From: Eucommia ulmoides
Lineage: Eukaryota > Streptophyta > Magnoliopsida > Garryales > Eucommiaceae
Direction: 5' to 3'
Length of the DNA stretch: 64,000 bases
NCBI GenBank assembly: GCA_016647705.1
Contig: CM028326.1
Coordinates: 16,052,901-16,116,900 of the forward strand
Part shown: positions 22,833 to 33,891 of the stretch, in pieces
How positions within the stretch are numbered: the stretch's first letter is position 1
Layout of the letters: each line of letters begins with the position of its first letter
Position numbers and translations under genes: made by a program
Notes under the pieces: generated by a model
Told to the model about the DNA's origin: nothing
Databases searched by the model: none
The model's input: the letters and a program-made list of their open reading frames with translations, nothing else

Positions 22833-24495
22833 TGTAAGACCCCAATCGTAGTATGTACGACATTTTAGAGAAATTGGAAAATTCGAGGTGAAATTGGGTC
22901 AATTTATAAATTTAGAAACATTTATTTTAAACTTGAAATTCAAATTGTCATTTAATTTACAAAAATTAAATGTTAGGGGTGAAATTACAAATTTTAGAAA
23001 CTTATAAAGGTTAATTTGGACTAAAATGAAGTTTCAAAGAGAATTAGGGGGAGAATAGAGTATTTGAACAAAGATATTTTCTATATATGTGTGTAATAAT
23101 GCATGGGTATGGGTTAAACGTGCGACCAGTAGGAGGGGATAGAGAGACAAGCAAAGTGGGAAATCACAAATGTTCTAGAGAAACCGAAGAGAGAGAAAGA
23201 GAACCGAAAGAAGAAAACGTCAGAAAGGTTGATCGCCGAAGAAGGTAAGATTATTTCAGCATAAAAGGGGGTTTCAATGGTTATTTGTCATCTATTTTGG
23301 TGGGATATGTATGAATGTTTTCTGTTTGTTTCGATTGAAGGTTGGAGTATGTAAACTGGTTGGTGTGCTCTGTTTTGCTGTTTTGGGTGTAGCAGGTGGA
23401 GGGGGGTTGTATTGTGGTGTTTTAAGTTGGTTTGAAGGGGTATGGTTGGTAGAACGAATGGTGGAATTGGTGTGGCTGATCGTGGAGGTGGAGTGGTAAA
23501 TTTGGTGGTTAGAGCTGGTGACGAAAAATGAGGAAAATGAAGGGTTGTTCTGTCAGGAGGAAGAAGGTCAAGGACGAAGGGCATTTCACCTAGGCGGTGT
23601 AAGTTTGCTTAGGCGGTAAAAGATCAGTGAGCAAGGAAAATCGTGTGTTCTCCTAGGCGGAGGAGTTCTCACCTAGGCGGAGATCCGTAAGTGTGCAAAC
23701 TGAGAAAATGAGGAGTTGGTTCGCTTAGGCGGTGGTAAGTTCGCAGAGGCGGTGGAAAACAGTGTGCAGGACAGAAGGAAAAAATGCGTGAGTTCGCCTA
23801 GGCGGAAAATTGTTCGCCTACGCGGTGATCGTCAATGTGTAATTCTGAACAATGAAGGCACTTGTTCGCCTAGGCGGTTGGTTTTCGCTTAGGCGATGGG
23901 GAGCAGGATCATATATTAAGAAATTTCTAAGAGGATCGACAACAGTTTCGGAGCGGGTAACATCTCTTATTAGCTTTTATGATTTACTAAATTAGTTTTC
24001 TAGCCTTAAAATGTCAAAATGAAGAAAATAAATAATGAGACTGTTTATATAAAACCTTAATGGCACTAAAACTCGTTAAATCATATTTTCACATAACAAA
24101 ACGTGGGGAATGGGAAATTTATGAACGTAGGGCTTCCATCGCACGATTAGATTAATTTTCTCTACCATATTAATTTAGGCCTGGTCACAAATAGGTTCAC
24201 AATTTCCAGAGAATCAGTAGCGGAGAGTCAGGGGAGCTTGTAAGTGCGGATTATCAGGTGAGCGTACTGTCTTCTTGCCAAAAATCTATTTTCATATAGA
24301 TATAATGGGAAAATGTGTTTACTTAAAATTGGACGAATTTATAACTTATATGGATCAAGTGGATTTGAGTATTTTGGAAATGTGGTTATATATTGATGAG
24401 TGTACGTTGTCGCCTATAGCGATAGAATCTCAGATAAAGTTGTGTCGACGTCACACCAGCCCCATAAGGATGGGTGTCCGGGGTGGGGTGTGACA
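22833..24495 (+). repeat. Tekay 3' LTR
   Basis: This LTR is 1663 bp, matching the 5' LTR in order but lacking about 820 bp (equivalent to 12386-13205; junction near 24387, GAAATGTGG then TTATATATTGATG) and the second foldback arm. It carries the CGCCTAGGCG palindrome array at 23583-23900 and ends TGTGACA. Confidence 0.88.
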
Positions 24496-24689
24496 ATTTT
24501 AGTATCAGTATTAATTATATTTAATTTTTGTCGCCTAGATAAAGTCGAGTTATGACAATCGCGGTACTCGATAATAATCTCAACTAATCCCTATGGATAC
24601 GATACCCGACCGAAAGGTCCATTATACTAAAACTTGATCCGTACACTTGCAATGAAAGTGACAGCGCTAAATTAGAGGCCACCAGTGAC

Positions 24690-24862
24690 TACCTAGGCGG
24701 TGGGTATGTCAGTTTGATCTTCTCTGCAGCAGTGGAGAAAGCGGTGGATTCAGGACCTCTCTGCAGTTTCACCACCTCGGCAGTGAGCTTCCAGCAGAAA
24801 AAGTGCCTCTCTACACTTTCACCGCCTCGGCGGTGGTCTAGACACTGAGGCGGTGGGTTGTC
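24690..24862 (-). repeat. Palindrome cluster of the minus-strand family A solo LTR, CCTCGG-core variant
   Basis: CACCACCTCGGCAGTG, CACCGCCTCGGCGGTGG, CACTGAGGCGGTGGG and one CTACCTAGGCGGTGG are present. Once the inner insertion is removed, these lie next to the TATAAAA box at 9117-9123. Confidence 0.72.
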
Positions 24863-25079
24863 TTTCAGAATATTTCCCCCATGCTTGTTTTTCCACCATT
24901 CTTGATCCGATATGATCGTTTATGATCTCTTATCATCCCTTTTTACCCCCACACACCTGATTTATACCAAAAAGAATAAAAACATATTAAAACATATAAA
25001 AAGAACTATAAAAATACTCTACAACTAACAAAACCAATTTGGGAATAAATAAATAAATCACACCTATCAAATAGTATAC

Positions 25080-26488
25080 CCCCACAACATTACATTTAAA
25101 ACATCTAACAAGATCCTTAGTTTCAGAAAAGAATTTTTTTAAACGTTTTTGTTTAAGATTTTTTTGAAATCCAATACCGACTTTATCAAAAATTCCACGT
25201 GCACTTCCCAAAAGAATTTTCAAGTTATTCTCACCACCGGTGAATTTGAGAACAATTGAATGTAAATTCGACATCTTGGATTTCAATTCATTGTTTTCAG
25301 ATTCCTAGTCCATTACTTCTTTGTTTAATGTATTACTTGTACTTTGAAGGGAATTTATTTTGGAATATTGATTTTTATAATCATGCAAAAGTTCTTGATA
25401 AACATCAAATAATTCATCAAAATTTAAAGGACAAGAACTTGAACATTTTGTTACCTCACCACCAGTGGCCATCAATGCAAACATGGACATTTCTTCACTT
25501 TCTGATTTTTCGGAGCTACTGGATTCGGTATCATCCCAAGTAGCCTTCATAGACTTCTTCTTCTCTTTCTTCTTCCTCTTATTTTCTTTATCCTTCTTTG
25601 GTTCGGGACAATCAGTTTGAAAGTGACCGGTCTCACAACAGTTGTAGCATTCCACATTGTTTATGTTGAAGTTTTTTCTCCCACGGAATGTGCGCCGAGT
25701 CATTCTTCTAAAATTCTTTGTGAAAAATGCCACATTTTTCTCTTGCTCACTGTCAAGACTTTCATCATCACTGTTATCATCTTCTTCAATTTTTTGAGCT
25801 TTTAGCGCCAAGGATTTCCTCTTTCTATTTTTGGTGTTATCCTCATATCCGTTAATCATCATTTCATGAGTCATCAAGTTGCCTATGAGATTATCAATTT
25901 TGTATTTGCCAAGATCCTTAGCTTCCTTAATTGCAGTCACCTTTAACTCTAATACTTTTGTTAAAAATCTGAGGATCTTTCGAACTCTATCCTCCATAGA
26001 GTATGGCTTTTCAAGTTGACTCAAGTGATTGCAAATGTTGTTGAAACGAGTATACATCTCTTAAATCGATTCAGTTTCTTCCATTTTGAACAATTCAAAT
26101 TTTCTTATAAGAGCGTTGATTTTCGATTGCTTCACTTGATTTGTCCCTTCATGAGTAATTTGTAGCTTGTCTTACATCTCCTTTGCTGATTTGCAACCTG
26201 AAACTCTCGAGTATTCATTAGCATCCAAAGAGAAAAATAAAATATTCATAGCTTGAGAGTTCATAGAAAGTTTTTGCTTATCAGAAGCAATCAGCTACTC
26301 TTTCATCTTCTCGACTCCATTTTCCATTGGAATAAACGGATCATACTCGATTGTTAGCCACACATCGTAATTTGTAGCCTGCAGAAAGGCTATCATTCTG
26401 TCTTTCAGAACAAATAATTTTCACCTGCAAACAACGGTGGTCGATGCATAGACTGCCCGTCAGCTAGTGTGCCTATTATGTGCGTCAT
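25080..26488 (-). pseudogene. Sirevirus gag
   Basis: It starts at ATG 26488 (MTHIIGTLADGQSMHRPPLF), only about 35 bases from the primer-binding site. A one-base deletion hits the Trp codon in ENYLFW near 26410. It then runs in one frame with stops near 26290, 26195, 26060 and 25302. LQATNYDVWLTIEYDP, EYSRVSGCKSAKEM and QLEKPYSMEDRVRKILRFL match the UBN2-type copia gag. The zinc knuckle is CYNCCETGHFQTDC, followed by a Lys-rich stretch and an acidic Ser-rich stretch. The tail KILLGSARGIFDKVGIGF is also typical. The family A solo LTR interrupts it at 25070. Confidence 0.87.
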
Positions 26489-26521
26489 GTAATCTTTATT
26501 AGCTAAGTGTGTCGAGCTAAA

Positions 26522-26536
26522 CCAGCTCTGATGCCA
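26522..26536 (-). other. Sirevirus primer-binding site
   Basis: On the minus strand TGGCATCAGAGCTGG lies two bases from the LTR end. It differs from the complement of initiator tRNA-Met (TGGTATCAGAGC) at one place. Confidence 0.85.
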
Positions 26537-26538
26537 AT

Positions 26539-28854
26539 TATTAACCTAGTTAGCTACCCAAGAGGAGGGTGAATTGGGTAGTATTAAAAAATATCAGAAT
26601 ATAACACTTCAAAAATCAAACAAGTAATTTTATCCTAAAATTAATTATTATATTTTATAGCAGGAGATTATATGTTATCAACTAGATGTACACCCAAACA
26701 GCAAAATATAAACAATATAAATGATGCAGCACACAGAAATTTATACTGGTTTACCAAACTACTCTTGGCTAATCTAGTCCTCCGAGCTCCGCGGAGAGTC
26801 GCACCCACTAAACTCAAGATTCCTTTAAAGGTAGGAACCAAACCCTCACAACGATTCTTTTCACAGACTCAGAATCAACTTTTACAATTCCTTTTCACAG
26901 GCTAAGAAATAACCTCTATCTTTTTACCAGGTAGAAGATTAACCTAATTCTATTACAGGGAGAATCACGACCTAATTCTTTGTATACCTTAGGCTCAAGA
27001 ATTAAACCTCTCATAAACACGCTCCAAATATTCTTTTACCCGGTAAAGATTAAACCGTTACAATTCACTTACAAATTCAATTAAGAAAGAATTAACACTT
27101 TATCTTTTTATACTCTAGACAAATATTAAAACCTCAATCTCTTTACTGGAAGAGATTGAAACCAACTACCATTGATTAGACACTCCCAGTAGTATCTAAT
27201 CCGACACTCAACTCACTAATTAAAAATAATTGATAAGTAATTTTTCCACTCGGAGATTCTACCACCTCAAATAAATTCAAACTTAATTAATGTCCCGATA
27301 CTAATGATAGAAAAGTGAGAATTTCAAAATCTGATAAATAAAGATGGGTAGCAAGCAGTTAAGTACGTAATCAGATTTTCTCAAGAAATTATTTCAAAAA
27401 TAATTTTCAATAAAAATATGAAAAACAATTTCAAAGATCAAATTTCAAATAATAAATAATAGAATCAAGCAATAATTAATAATAAGTAATTTAGAAAAAT
27501 CTCACTAGGATCCCACCGAAAAAATAATTATTAGAATATCAATGAAACTTCAGATCGGTAGTAGTAATAATCCACAGCAAAAGTTTCTCAAGAACAACTC
27601 TCAGAAAAGATCTCACAATGCACTCAGTATGATTACTCTTAGAACGAGAGCTGAATAACTCAGAATAATTTTGATTCTCTCGATTTCTGATTATTTTTCA
27701 TGTCAAATCTGTGGGTCTATTTAAAGTCACTTGAAATAAACCCTATAATGACTAGTTCCCATAAATTATGATATTTAATTATACCAATAGATCCTCTATA
27801 TCATAATGATTCATTCCTAGTATAATTCACTTAAAATAACTCTTAAAATATTCAATTAAGTCCCTCAAACTTTTACTCAAACTTAATTAGATAAGATTGA
27901 AAGAATTACATGTACTAAATTAAGATATATCAAAAATATTTGAACCATATTTATAGGGATAATTAAATATTAATTAAATAGCTCAAAACATATCAGATCC
28001 CTAATATCTCACATATCTTAACCATAAAACGGCTAATAACGACTACTTTTTGAATAAAATCCGAAATTTCATATATCCTGAAATAGCTCCATCTGTCGAC
28101 CGGCCAAGACCCATCAATCGACTGCTCAATTTAGGATGTATCCAAGCCAAAACCTTCACCCATCGGTCGACCACCCATACTTCATTTGTCAATCGGACAA
28201 TTCAAGATGTTTCACAAGTCGACCTATTTGTCGATTTAGAGATCCAGAAAGTTCCTCTTTTGGCTGTAAGTCGACCTACTTGTCAACCGAAGAATTCAAA
28301 GAGTTCATCCTCTAAGCACAGATTGACTTACCTGTCGACCGAATAATCCAGAGAGTTCACCTTATAACCACAGGTTGACTTACCTGTCGATCGACCACTT
28401 TTGGAACCCCTCTCCTTAATTCATTCTCATTCAATTTTTTCGACGTTTTTGCCATTTTAACCGATTTCATTTCTCAGTTAGCTCCACTAAATCTTAAATT
28501 TAATTTTAGTCAATTATCTTTATTTCTTTTGCAATTACACATAAGAGCAAATAATTTAACTAATTAGGATCCTATAAAAACATACATAATTTTGAAAAAT
28601 ATTTTGTGTCATGTGTGATCCTAACTGGGATACATTAAGAGTTAGAATTTAACCTGAGTTATTTTCCCTAGGTTCTTCAATTTCTTCAAACTCTTATCCA
28701 TCATCTTTGTCATCATCTTTCGTATTGTCACAATATCTTTAGGATCATTTTTACCACTGGAACTAATAAACTGAAACACTCAATAAAATCATTAGTTTCA
28801 CAAAAAATATCAACATTTAATTGGCCATCAAAATCCAAAATCTTGGGATCAACA
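26539..28854 (-). repeat. Sirevirus 5' LTR
   Basis: This LTR is 2316 bp, the partner of 2390-4663. It starts at 28854 on the minus strand (TGTTGATCCC) and ends at 26539. The GTCGAC palindrome array lies at about 28090-28410. The terminal bases near 26539 have transitions relative to the other LTR (TATTAACC versus TGTTGGTC). Confidence 0.9.
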
Positions 28855-28859
28855 ATGTC

Positions 28860-29310
28860 TAATAAGCTTGTGAACCATGGACCTTCCTCCTGAGTGGTTA
28901 CCACACATCCCTTCGTGGATTTCACTCATCACATAGTTAGACTCTTTCGATCTCAGGCAACAGGAGTATGGGCCTAAGAAGGATTATCGATAAAGTACTC
29001 CATCAATTATGGTATACCTCGATGCCCTATATCGCATTCTCCTTGCCTCTACTTGGTCAGAAGGGAGTGTGTCATTCAAGAGGTATTCTCTTATCAGATC
29101 CATCCAAGTTGGCGTATCGGAGAGAGTGCATATGGTAGTTACTTTATCAGAAACTATTGTGCTTGGCTCCTCCAAATATTCAACAGGAACATTCCTCTTT
29201 AAGGTGAATTCCACGGCGGAGGCCAAGTTGTCCAAAGCATCGGCCAGTCGATTTCTTGGGGGATTCGACGTACTTGTATTTTTTTGAAGTTTTCCATAAG
29301 CTTCTTTACC
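28860..29310 (-). pseudogene. Tat RNase H-integrase linker and first part of integrase
   Basis: Minus-strand frame from about 29310: PPRNRLADALDNLASAVEF, then TPTWMDLIREYLLNDTLPSDQ, VEARRMRYRASRYTIIDGVLYR and a stop. After a short shift comes YVMSEIHEGMCGNHSGGRSMVHKLIRH, with the two His of the integrase zinc finger. It continues across the copia insertion into 2389 and below (GYFWPN...). This split gene shows directly that the copia element inserted into a Tat integrase. Confidence 0.85.
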
Positions 29311-29629
29311 CATCTGAAGTAAGCGGTCATACTTGGGTCCTTAGCCGTGTATTCACCGTTTACTTGGTTTACAACAAGTTGCGAATCACAAAAGGCTTTT
29401 AGACTTTTGACATTGAATTCTCTTGCCAACCTGAGGCCGACAAGGAGGGCTTCATATTCTACTTCGTTTCTGGTGGCTCTGAATCCCAATCGGAGTGCGT
29501 ATTCAATTTCTTCTCGATCCGAGGCTACCAGGACCATTCCGGCCCCACATCCTCCCATATTAGAGAAACCATCCATGAACAACTGCCATTTGTTCAGACC
29601 GATATCTTTACCTGCTTTGAGATGGGAAG
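29199..29629 (-). pseudogene. Tat second (archaeal-type) RNase H
   Basis: KWQLFMDGFSNMGGCGAGMVLVAS, EYALRLGFRATRNEVEYEALLVGLRLA and LKAFCDSQLVVNQVNGEYTAKDPSM contain the D, E and D catalytic positions. This extra RNase H, located between the first RNase H and integrase, is diagnostic of the Tat clade. Near 29270 a frameshift passes to the linker feature. The upstream end is cut at 29630 by the family A insertion. Confidence 0.85.
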
Positions 29630-29634
29630 GTGCC

Positions 29635-31213
29635 TGATAGGTGTAAATTATTTATCTATTTTCAATCCGAACATTGTTAGTTTTCTAGTATGTTTAGTAT
29701 GTTTTAATATGTTTTTATGTATTTTTGTATAAATCAGGTGTTTGAGGTGAAACAGGATGAAAACGGATCAAAAACGATCACATCAGATCAAAGACGGTGG
29801 AAAAATGGTAGAAAAAGGGCAAAGAAACTAAAATTCAGAACATGCAACCACCGCCGCGGTGACCAAACCACCACCGTAGTGGTCAAAGTACAGAGTCAAG
29901 CCTAAACTCAATGCAGTTTCACTGCCTAGGCGATGAAACCATCGCCTAGGCCGTCATAATGTAGAGACTTCGATCACTATTCCACCGTCTAGGTGATCAC
30001 TGAACCGACATACCCACCACCTAGGCTGTGAATCCCACCGCCTAGGCCGTCACATTGTACCAGATTTTAGATATTTTTAGGATATTTTCTCTATTTATAC
30101 CCCTTTATTTCATCTCCTCTGGCCATGAGAGATCTATAGGACTTAAGATATTTTAGAGAGAGGTCCTAAGGAGAAAATCACGTTGCCAAGAAGGGGGAGC
30201 GATCTCAAAATGTTTTTAGCGATAAATCTTCGGACTAGGCTAAGTTTCTCTTGTTCCTTCTTTTATTTATTAACTTAGGATGGTTGTTTGAGCATGTTTA
30301 GTTTAGTTTTCATTGTATAACCAGCTATGACCATGAGCTAAACGGGTTTTTGTCTAAGGATTAATGTAATTTATGAAAATGTTGTTTTGTTAAGTTTGTG
30401 TTTTGTTTGCGGTTGTTCTTCATTATTTTGATTGTGTTTATCGTATTGTTATGTTCATTACGCTTACAATGATATTCTTAGAATACGAGATTTAACACTC
30501 AGGAGAGATAACCCCGGATTCGGATTAAAGTAAACATAATGCCAATAGATGACGTTGGTACAAGACTCAAGTGACTTAAGGTTGTTAAGACGTTGAGGGG
30601 GACTTCTTCATTGACTCGAAGTCATGTATTCTCCTATCTTACACACGAGAGAAGTGGCGGTGGAGTTTTAGAACTAAGATTGTCGATAGGGTAAACACAA
30701 CGCAATGATCCAATAACCCAGTTGGGAGTTGGATTATGTGTAATCAATGATGTTGGGGCGATACTCACATGACCTAGGGTCATTAAAACGTTGAGGTGGA
30801 CTTCTTTGTTGACACGAAATCTCGTTATATCCCTCATCTTATACTCAAGAGAGGTGCTGGGAGAGTTTACGAACTGAGATTGTCGGATAAGTTGAACACC
30901 GTTAACGTAAACTAAAACGAAACCAAACACATTTTTTTAAACAAAAATTAATCCCTAGGCAACACTTGCCCTAAACATCTCATAATAGTATTAATATAGT
31001 TAATTTAATTAGATTAATTAACTTAGTAGTAGTATTAATTAATTTTAAACACATTTATTTTCACCTAGATAAAGTTAGGTCATGATAAACGCGGTACTCC
31101 ATAATAGTCAAAACCAATCCCTGTAGACACGATACCCTTATTCTCCCCACCTTCACTAAAACCTGACATCGTATACTTGCGAGTAAAAGTAGCAGCGTAT
31201 TCACACGCTACCA
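29635..31213 (+). repeat. Family A 5' LTR
   Basis: It starts TGATAGGTGTAAATTA and ends ACACGCTACCA. Palindrome cluster 29848-30052 (CCACCGCCGCGGTG, CACTGCCTAGGCGATG, CACCGCCTAGGC) precedes a TATTTATA box at 30092-30099. Two tandem units begin near 30549 and 30747. Against the 3' LTR the first 250 bp differ at roughly one base in ten by eye, mostly transitions. Confidence 0.9.
29848..30052 (+). repeat. Palindrome array upstream of the family A TATA box
   Basis: Mixed CCGCGG-core and CCTAGG-core palindromes flanked by CCACC/GGTGG lie 40-245 bases before the TATTTATA box. The same arrangement is found in the 3' LTR (34106-34289, TATA at 34328-34335). Confidence 0.78.
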
Positions 31214-31219
31214 AGTTTT

Positions 31220-31237
31220 TGGCGCCGTTGCTGGGGA
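31220..31237 (+). other. Family A primer-binding site
   Basis: TGGCGCCGTTGCTGGGGA follows the LTR after AGTTTT. This is the PBS type used by Athila-like elements (tRNA-Asp type by general knowledge). Confidence 0.82.
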
Positions 31238-31347
31238 TTGTGTTTTTGGTTATTATTGATATTGTGAGTAAATGACCAAATTTTACTTTAGGCATTTCTT
31301 TTGCGTATAACTTTTTCGTTTGTAGTTTTTGTTTTTCTGCAGGGTGC

Positions 31348-32313
31348 TTGAAGATGGTAGATCAACAGGTACTCTTGCAGTTCTTTCAACGGGATTCTGA
31401 GCTATTTTACTGTGCTTGGGATCGATATAAGAATTTGCTACTCTGGTTTTCGAACCATCATTTCCCAACAGAAAGTCAACTCCTCAATTTTCTCGACGGG
31501 TTACAAGTCGCAACCAGAATATGGGTGGAAGGAGGAAATGGTACCCCATCTCTCTACGACCTAACCGCGGACAAAGCCATTTGGTCGTTAGAGGAAATGG
31601 CCGTCTATGATTATCAAAGTTAGAATTATTCACCGAGTCACCAAAGCTCGGGGGATTTTTCCAATACCACGGCGCCATGGATTGACATTCCGGATCACGA
31701 CGAGGAGTTTTTCCCTAATCTGGAAGAAACGCTCGCAACCGTTATGGGGGAGACTTAGAGACTATTGAGGGAGATGCATGACTGGATCAACGAGCATGAA
31801 GATCGTCTTGATCATATCGATATGGTCTACACCGACATCGATGAGACCGTAACGTCTTTGTAAATACAAATTGGTCAGCTAATCTACTTGATTGAGGCCA
31901 AGTCAGATGCGGTGGCACCAGGAGATTCACAAGCCATATTCAGTGAAAGCCACCGTGAGGAGCCGAAAACGAGCAGAATGAGCTTAGGAGAGTTCAATTA
32001 TGCTTATCTGAATGAGACGGGAACCCAATCATGGATCGATGATTGTGATTCGTTACCATTGGAGATTCAGATAGTGATGCCGCCATCGATCGCAGACAAT
32101 CATATTTATGAGGATCCGATGTGGCTCACTTGTCCTTCGCCGCCATTAGCAACGTTCCTCCATGCCCACCAAGTACATGAGCCGGTGGAGCATCCTGTTG
32201 AAAGTTCGAGTTATACATTGCCATATCTCGCCAAGCTTGAGGGCGTTGACAATCAAGACTCGTATGTGGTGTTGTACGACACTTACTACGGGCAAAAATC
32301 GCTCTTTGACTAG
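31348..32313 (+). pseudogene. Family A gag-like protein
   Basis: One frame of 322 codons begins MKMVDQQVLLQFFQRDSE and ends YGQKSLFD at 32313. It has three in-frame stops: TAG 31621-31623, TAG 31756-31758 and TAA 31861-31863. FYCAWDRYKNLL, FPTESQLLNFLDGL and KAIWSLEEMAVYDYQS match the capsid region of gypsy-type retrotransposon gag. After this it departs from the family: an acidic stretch with repeated Asp and Glu (DHDEEFFPNLEE, HDWINEHEDRLDHIDMVYTDID) suggests a coiled coil, followed by a unique tail. No zinc knuckle is seen. It is the only coding region of the element, so its protein was presumably retained for packaging. Confidence 0.75.
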
Positions 32314-32354
32314 CACTTCAGCATGTCAGGCTGACAACCTTAAACCAAACACTT

Positions 32355-32432
32355 CTCGGGAGACAACCCAAGGAAAAATAAATTAGATCCGTTACAGCTG
32401 ATTCGATTCGGAGGTGAGATTCTCTCGCCTCC
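32355..32432 (+). other. Two RNA hairpins downstream of family A gag
   Basis: The first (32355-32372) has stem CTCGGG/CCCAAG with one mismatch. The second has stem GGAGGTGAGA/TCTCGCCTCC (32410-32419 with 32423-32432) and loop TTC. They correspond to 16929-17006 in the deleted copy, where the first stem is perfect. They start 40 bases after the gag stop. Confidence 0.78.
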
Positions 32433-33877
32433 CAAGTACGTGTTCTAAACCCCTGTCTTTATTATCATACTATAAACTGTCATTGAGATCGCTGATAGGG
32501 TTGTTGTGATTATTACCTGTTTGAGTCGGGTGTGACATGTAGTATATTTTTAGTATGTTTTATTATTTTTACGTGTGCATGTTTGTTTAGGGTAGTTTTT
32601 GTGCATGTGCTGAGTTTTGACTTCATCTGGGCCATTACCCGATGATGAGTCGATCCCCTGGTCATTTATTGAGGTCGAGCGTAAAACTCATGCATGTATG
32701 TTCTGTGTGCTCAATGTTATGTTTTAGTAATAGTTATTATAGATCATACTTGCACGAGCACAAAAACTCATTATATAACCGTCTAATTGATTTGAAAACG
32801 ATTATCTGTGTCACCTAAATTCATGACATTAGGGTTTCTAGAACTTGATTTGAGGAAAATTCGAGGTGAAATCCTAGGCGAAGTTGTTCGGAAAATATGA
32901 TTTAGGCATTCATTTTCTCGCTTAAGCCTTTTTAAGCCAACCTTGTTAAATCATTACCCCTCGTTACCCTGTCGAAGCCTAAATGCCATTTCAATTCCGA
33001 ACACTTAAACAAATACCATTTGACCGATAAAACTTCTTTCCAAACCTTCATCGCTAAATTGAAGGCACAATCTGAGAGAATCAAGCTAGTACATTGCAAA
33101 TGCTACTTAAAGTGAGCGGTTGGTTTAGGGCGAACTGTATATTGGTTTGGTATTTGAGTACTCACTTGTAGTTTTTCATTTGTATTTCACATACCCCTTC
33201 AATTGTAACAATCAAATAAGTTTGGAGGTGTGTTCGTTGAAAATAAAAAAAATAAAAAGTCAAGTGCACATACAGTTTTTATTTTCCGTTTCTTTTTTAC
33301 AAGTGAGTACGACGGTCTTAATAGATTGTTCAGGGTTGTTTCAATTTAACTATGGGGTCTCAAATGTGAAAGTACCAAGCGATGTGCCTTAGGTAACGTC
33401 AAGTTAACGATGTTAACCAATTTTCTCTTTCAAATTTACCCTTGGCCATTTTTCCTAAACCGAACCAAGACCTATTGATGTTTTTGAACTTCTAAGCCTA
33501 CATTAGTGGAGAATAGATCTCGGGTCAAACCTATGGATTTCCTATACCTTCGGGTTTTTTCTGTCATACGCTTATATGGTGGATAATCTAATCCGATTAA
33601 CGGACAGTTATATATTTGAGTTTTAAACACACACACACTTTAGCAGGATCTATAATGGCATTTACTATTATAAATGTTGAAATTCTAGAACACTACATGG
33701 TGTGTTTTTATGCCTGAACTCGATAGATTGGGGGCCAATGAGGGATAATTCGTTTGGCCGGTAGATGATACTCAAAACTTGCACATATTTGTTTTTCGTG
33801 TTTTTCATTTTTAATTTTTAGTTGTTATATTTTCTTTTATTGCCTGAGTGTTTTGCTTGAGGACTAGCAAAATTTCA
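32433..33877 (+). other. Non-coding internal region of family A
   Basis: I see no gene. It is conserved with 17007-18289 of the deleted copy. It ends in TTGATAGATTGGGGG-like sequence and a GGACTAGCAAAATTTCAAG stretch before the polypurine tract. Confidence 0.6.
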
Positions 33878-33891
33878 AGTTTGGGGGTATT
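33878..33891 (+). other. Family A polypurine tract
   Basis: AAGTTTGGGGGTATT lies immediately before the 3' LTR start TGATAGG. Confidence 0.8.

Larger units (their letters stand above)
10710..24495 (+). mobile_element. Tekay/Del-type chromovirus (Ty3/gypsy)
   Basis: LTRs at 10710-13317 and 22833-24495 start TGTAA(C/G)ACCCC and end TGTGACA. The target duplication ATTTT is present at 10705-10709 and 24496-24500. Internal order is PBS 13322-13334, gag, protease, RT, RNase H, integrase and a C-terminal chromodomain. The terminal sequence (LTYVKEPVQILSHKDQVL, then IPLVKVLWRSHAVEEATWE) is a type typical of Tekay/Del. The family A element at 14740-19323 interrupts it between gag and protease. Without that the element is about 9.2 kb. 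Coding parts carry many stops and it is inactive. Confidence 0.9.
9170..24684 (+). mobile_element. Family A solo LTR (plus strand) nested in the previous one, itself split
   Basis: It starts TGATAGGTGTAAATTACC at 9170 and ends GGCCACCA at 24684. The flanks ATGAC (9165-9169) and GTGAC (24685-24689) differ by one transition and are taken as the target duplication. The Tekay element occupies 10710-24495 of it, leaving about 1.72 kb of LTR. It holds three copies of the tandem unit (starting near 10131, 10297 and 10444), more than the other family members. Its palindromes have a CCGCGG core (9388-9597). A TATTTATA box is at 9620-9627. Confidence 0.85.
8163..25069 (-). mobile_element. Family A solo LTR (minus strand) inserted in the Sirevirus, itself split
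   Basis: Only LTR sequence of family A is present: 8163-9169 and 24685-25069, about 1387 bp once the inner insertion is removed. On the minus strand it starts TGATAGGTGTGATT at 25069 and ends near 8163 with ...GTGCTACTA. The target duplication AATAG is exact at 8158-8162 and 25070-25074. This copy has one copy of the LTR-internal tandem unit (about 8480-8640) and a TATAAAA box at 9117-9123. A solo LTR arises by recombination between the two LTRs of a complete element. Confidence 0.85.
2390..28854 (-). mobile_element. Sirevirus-like Ty1/copia retrotransposon inserted in the Tat integrase
   Basis: Paired LTRs (2390-4663 and 26539-28854) are flanked by the target duplication ATGTC at 2385-2389 and 28855-28859. 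Removing the element rejoins the Tat integrase in frame (...HKLIRH then GYFWP...). On the minus strand the order is LTR, PBS, gag, protease, integrase, reverse transcriptase, RNase H, PPT, LTR. The polypurine tract GAAAAAGGGGGAGAT followed by TGTTGATCC, and several extra PPT-like copies, are Sirevirus hallmarks. It is itself split between gag and protease by the nested insertions at 8163-25069. Without them it is about 9.5 kb. No env-like frame is seen after RNase H. Confidence 0.9.

Noticed and set aside
24496..24509. ATTTTAGTATCAG after the Tekay 3' LTR looked like a second primer-binding site
   Set aside because: After removal of the element, ATTTT is the target duplication and AGTATCAG continues the host family A LTR; the similarity to a PBS is coincidental.
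8163..24670. Ends CGCTACTTTCACCGCAAG and CTTGCAATGAAAGTGACAGCG looked like terminal inverted repeats of one 16-kb DNA transposon
   Set aside because: They are the ends of two family A LTRs in opposite orientation, each with its own target duplication.
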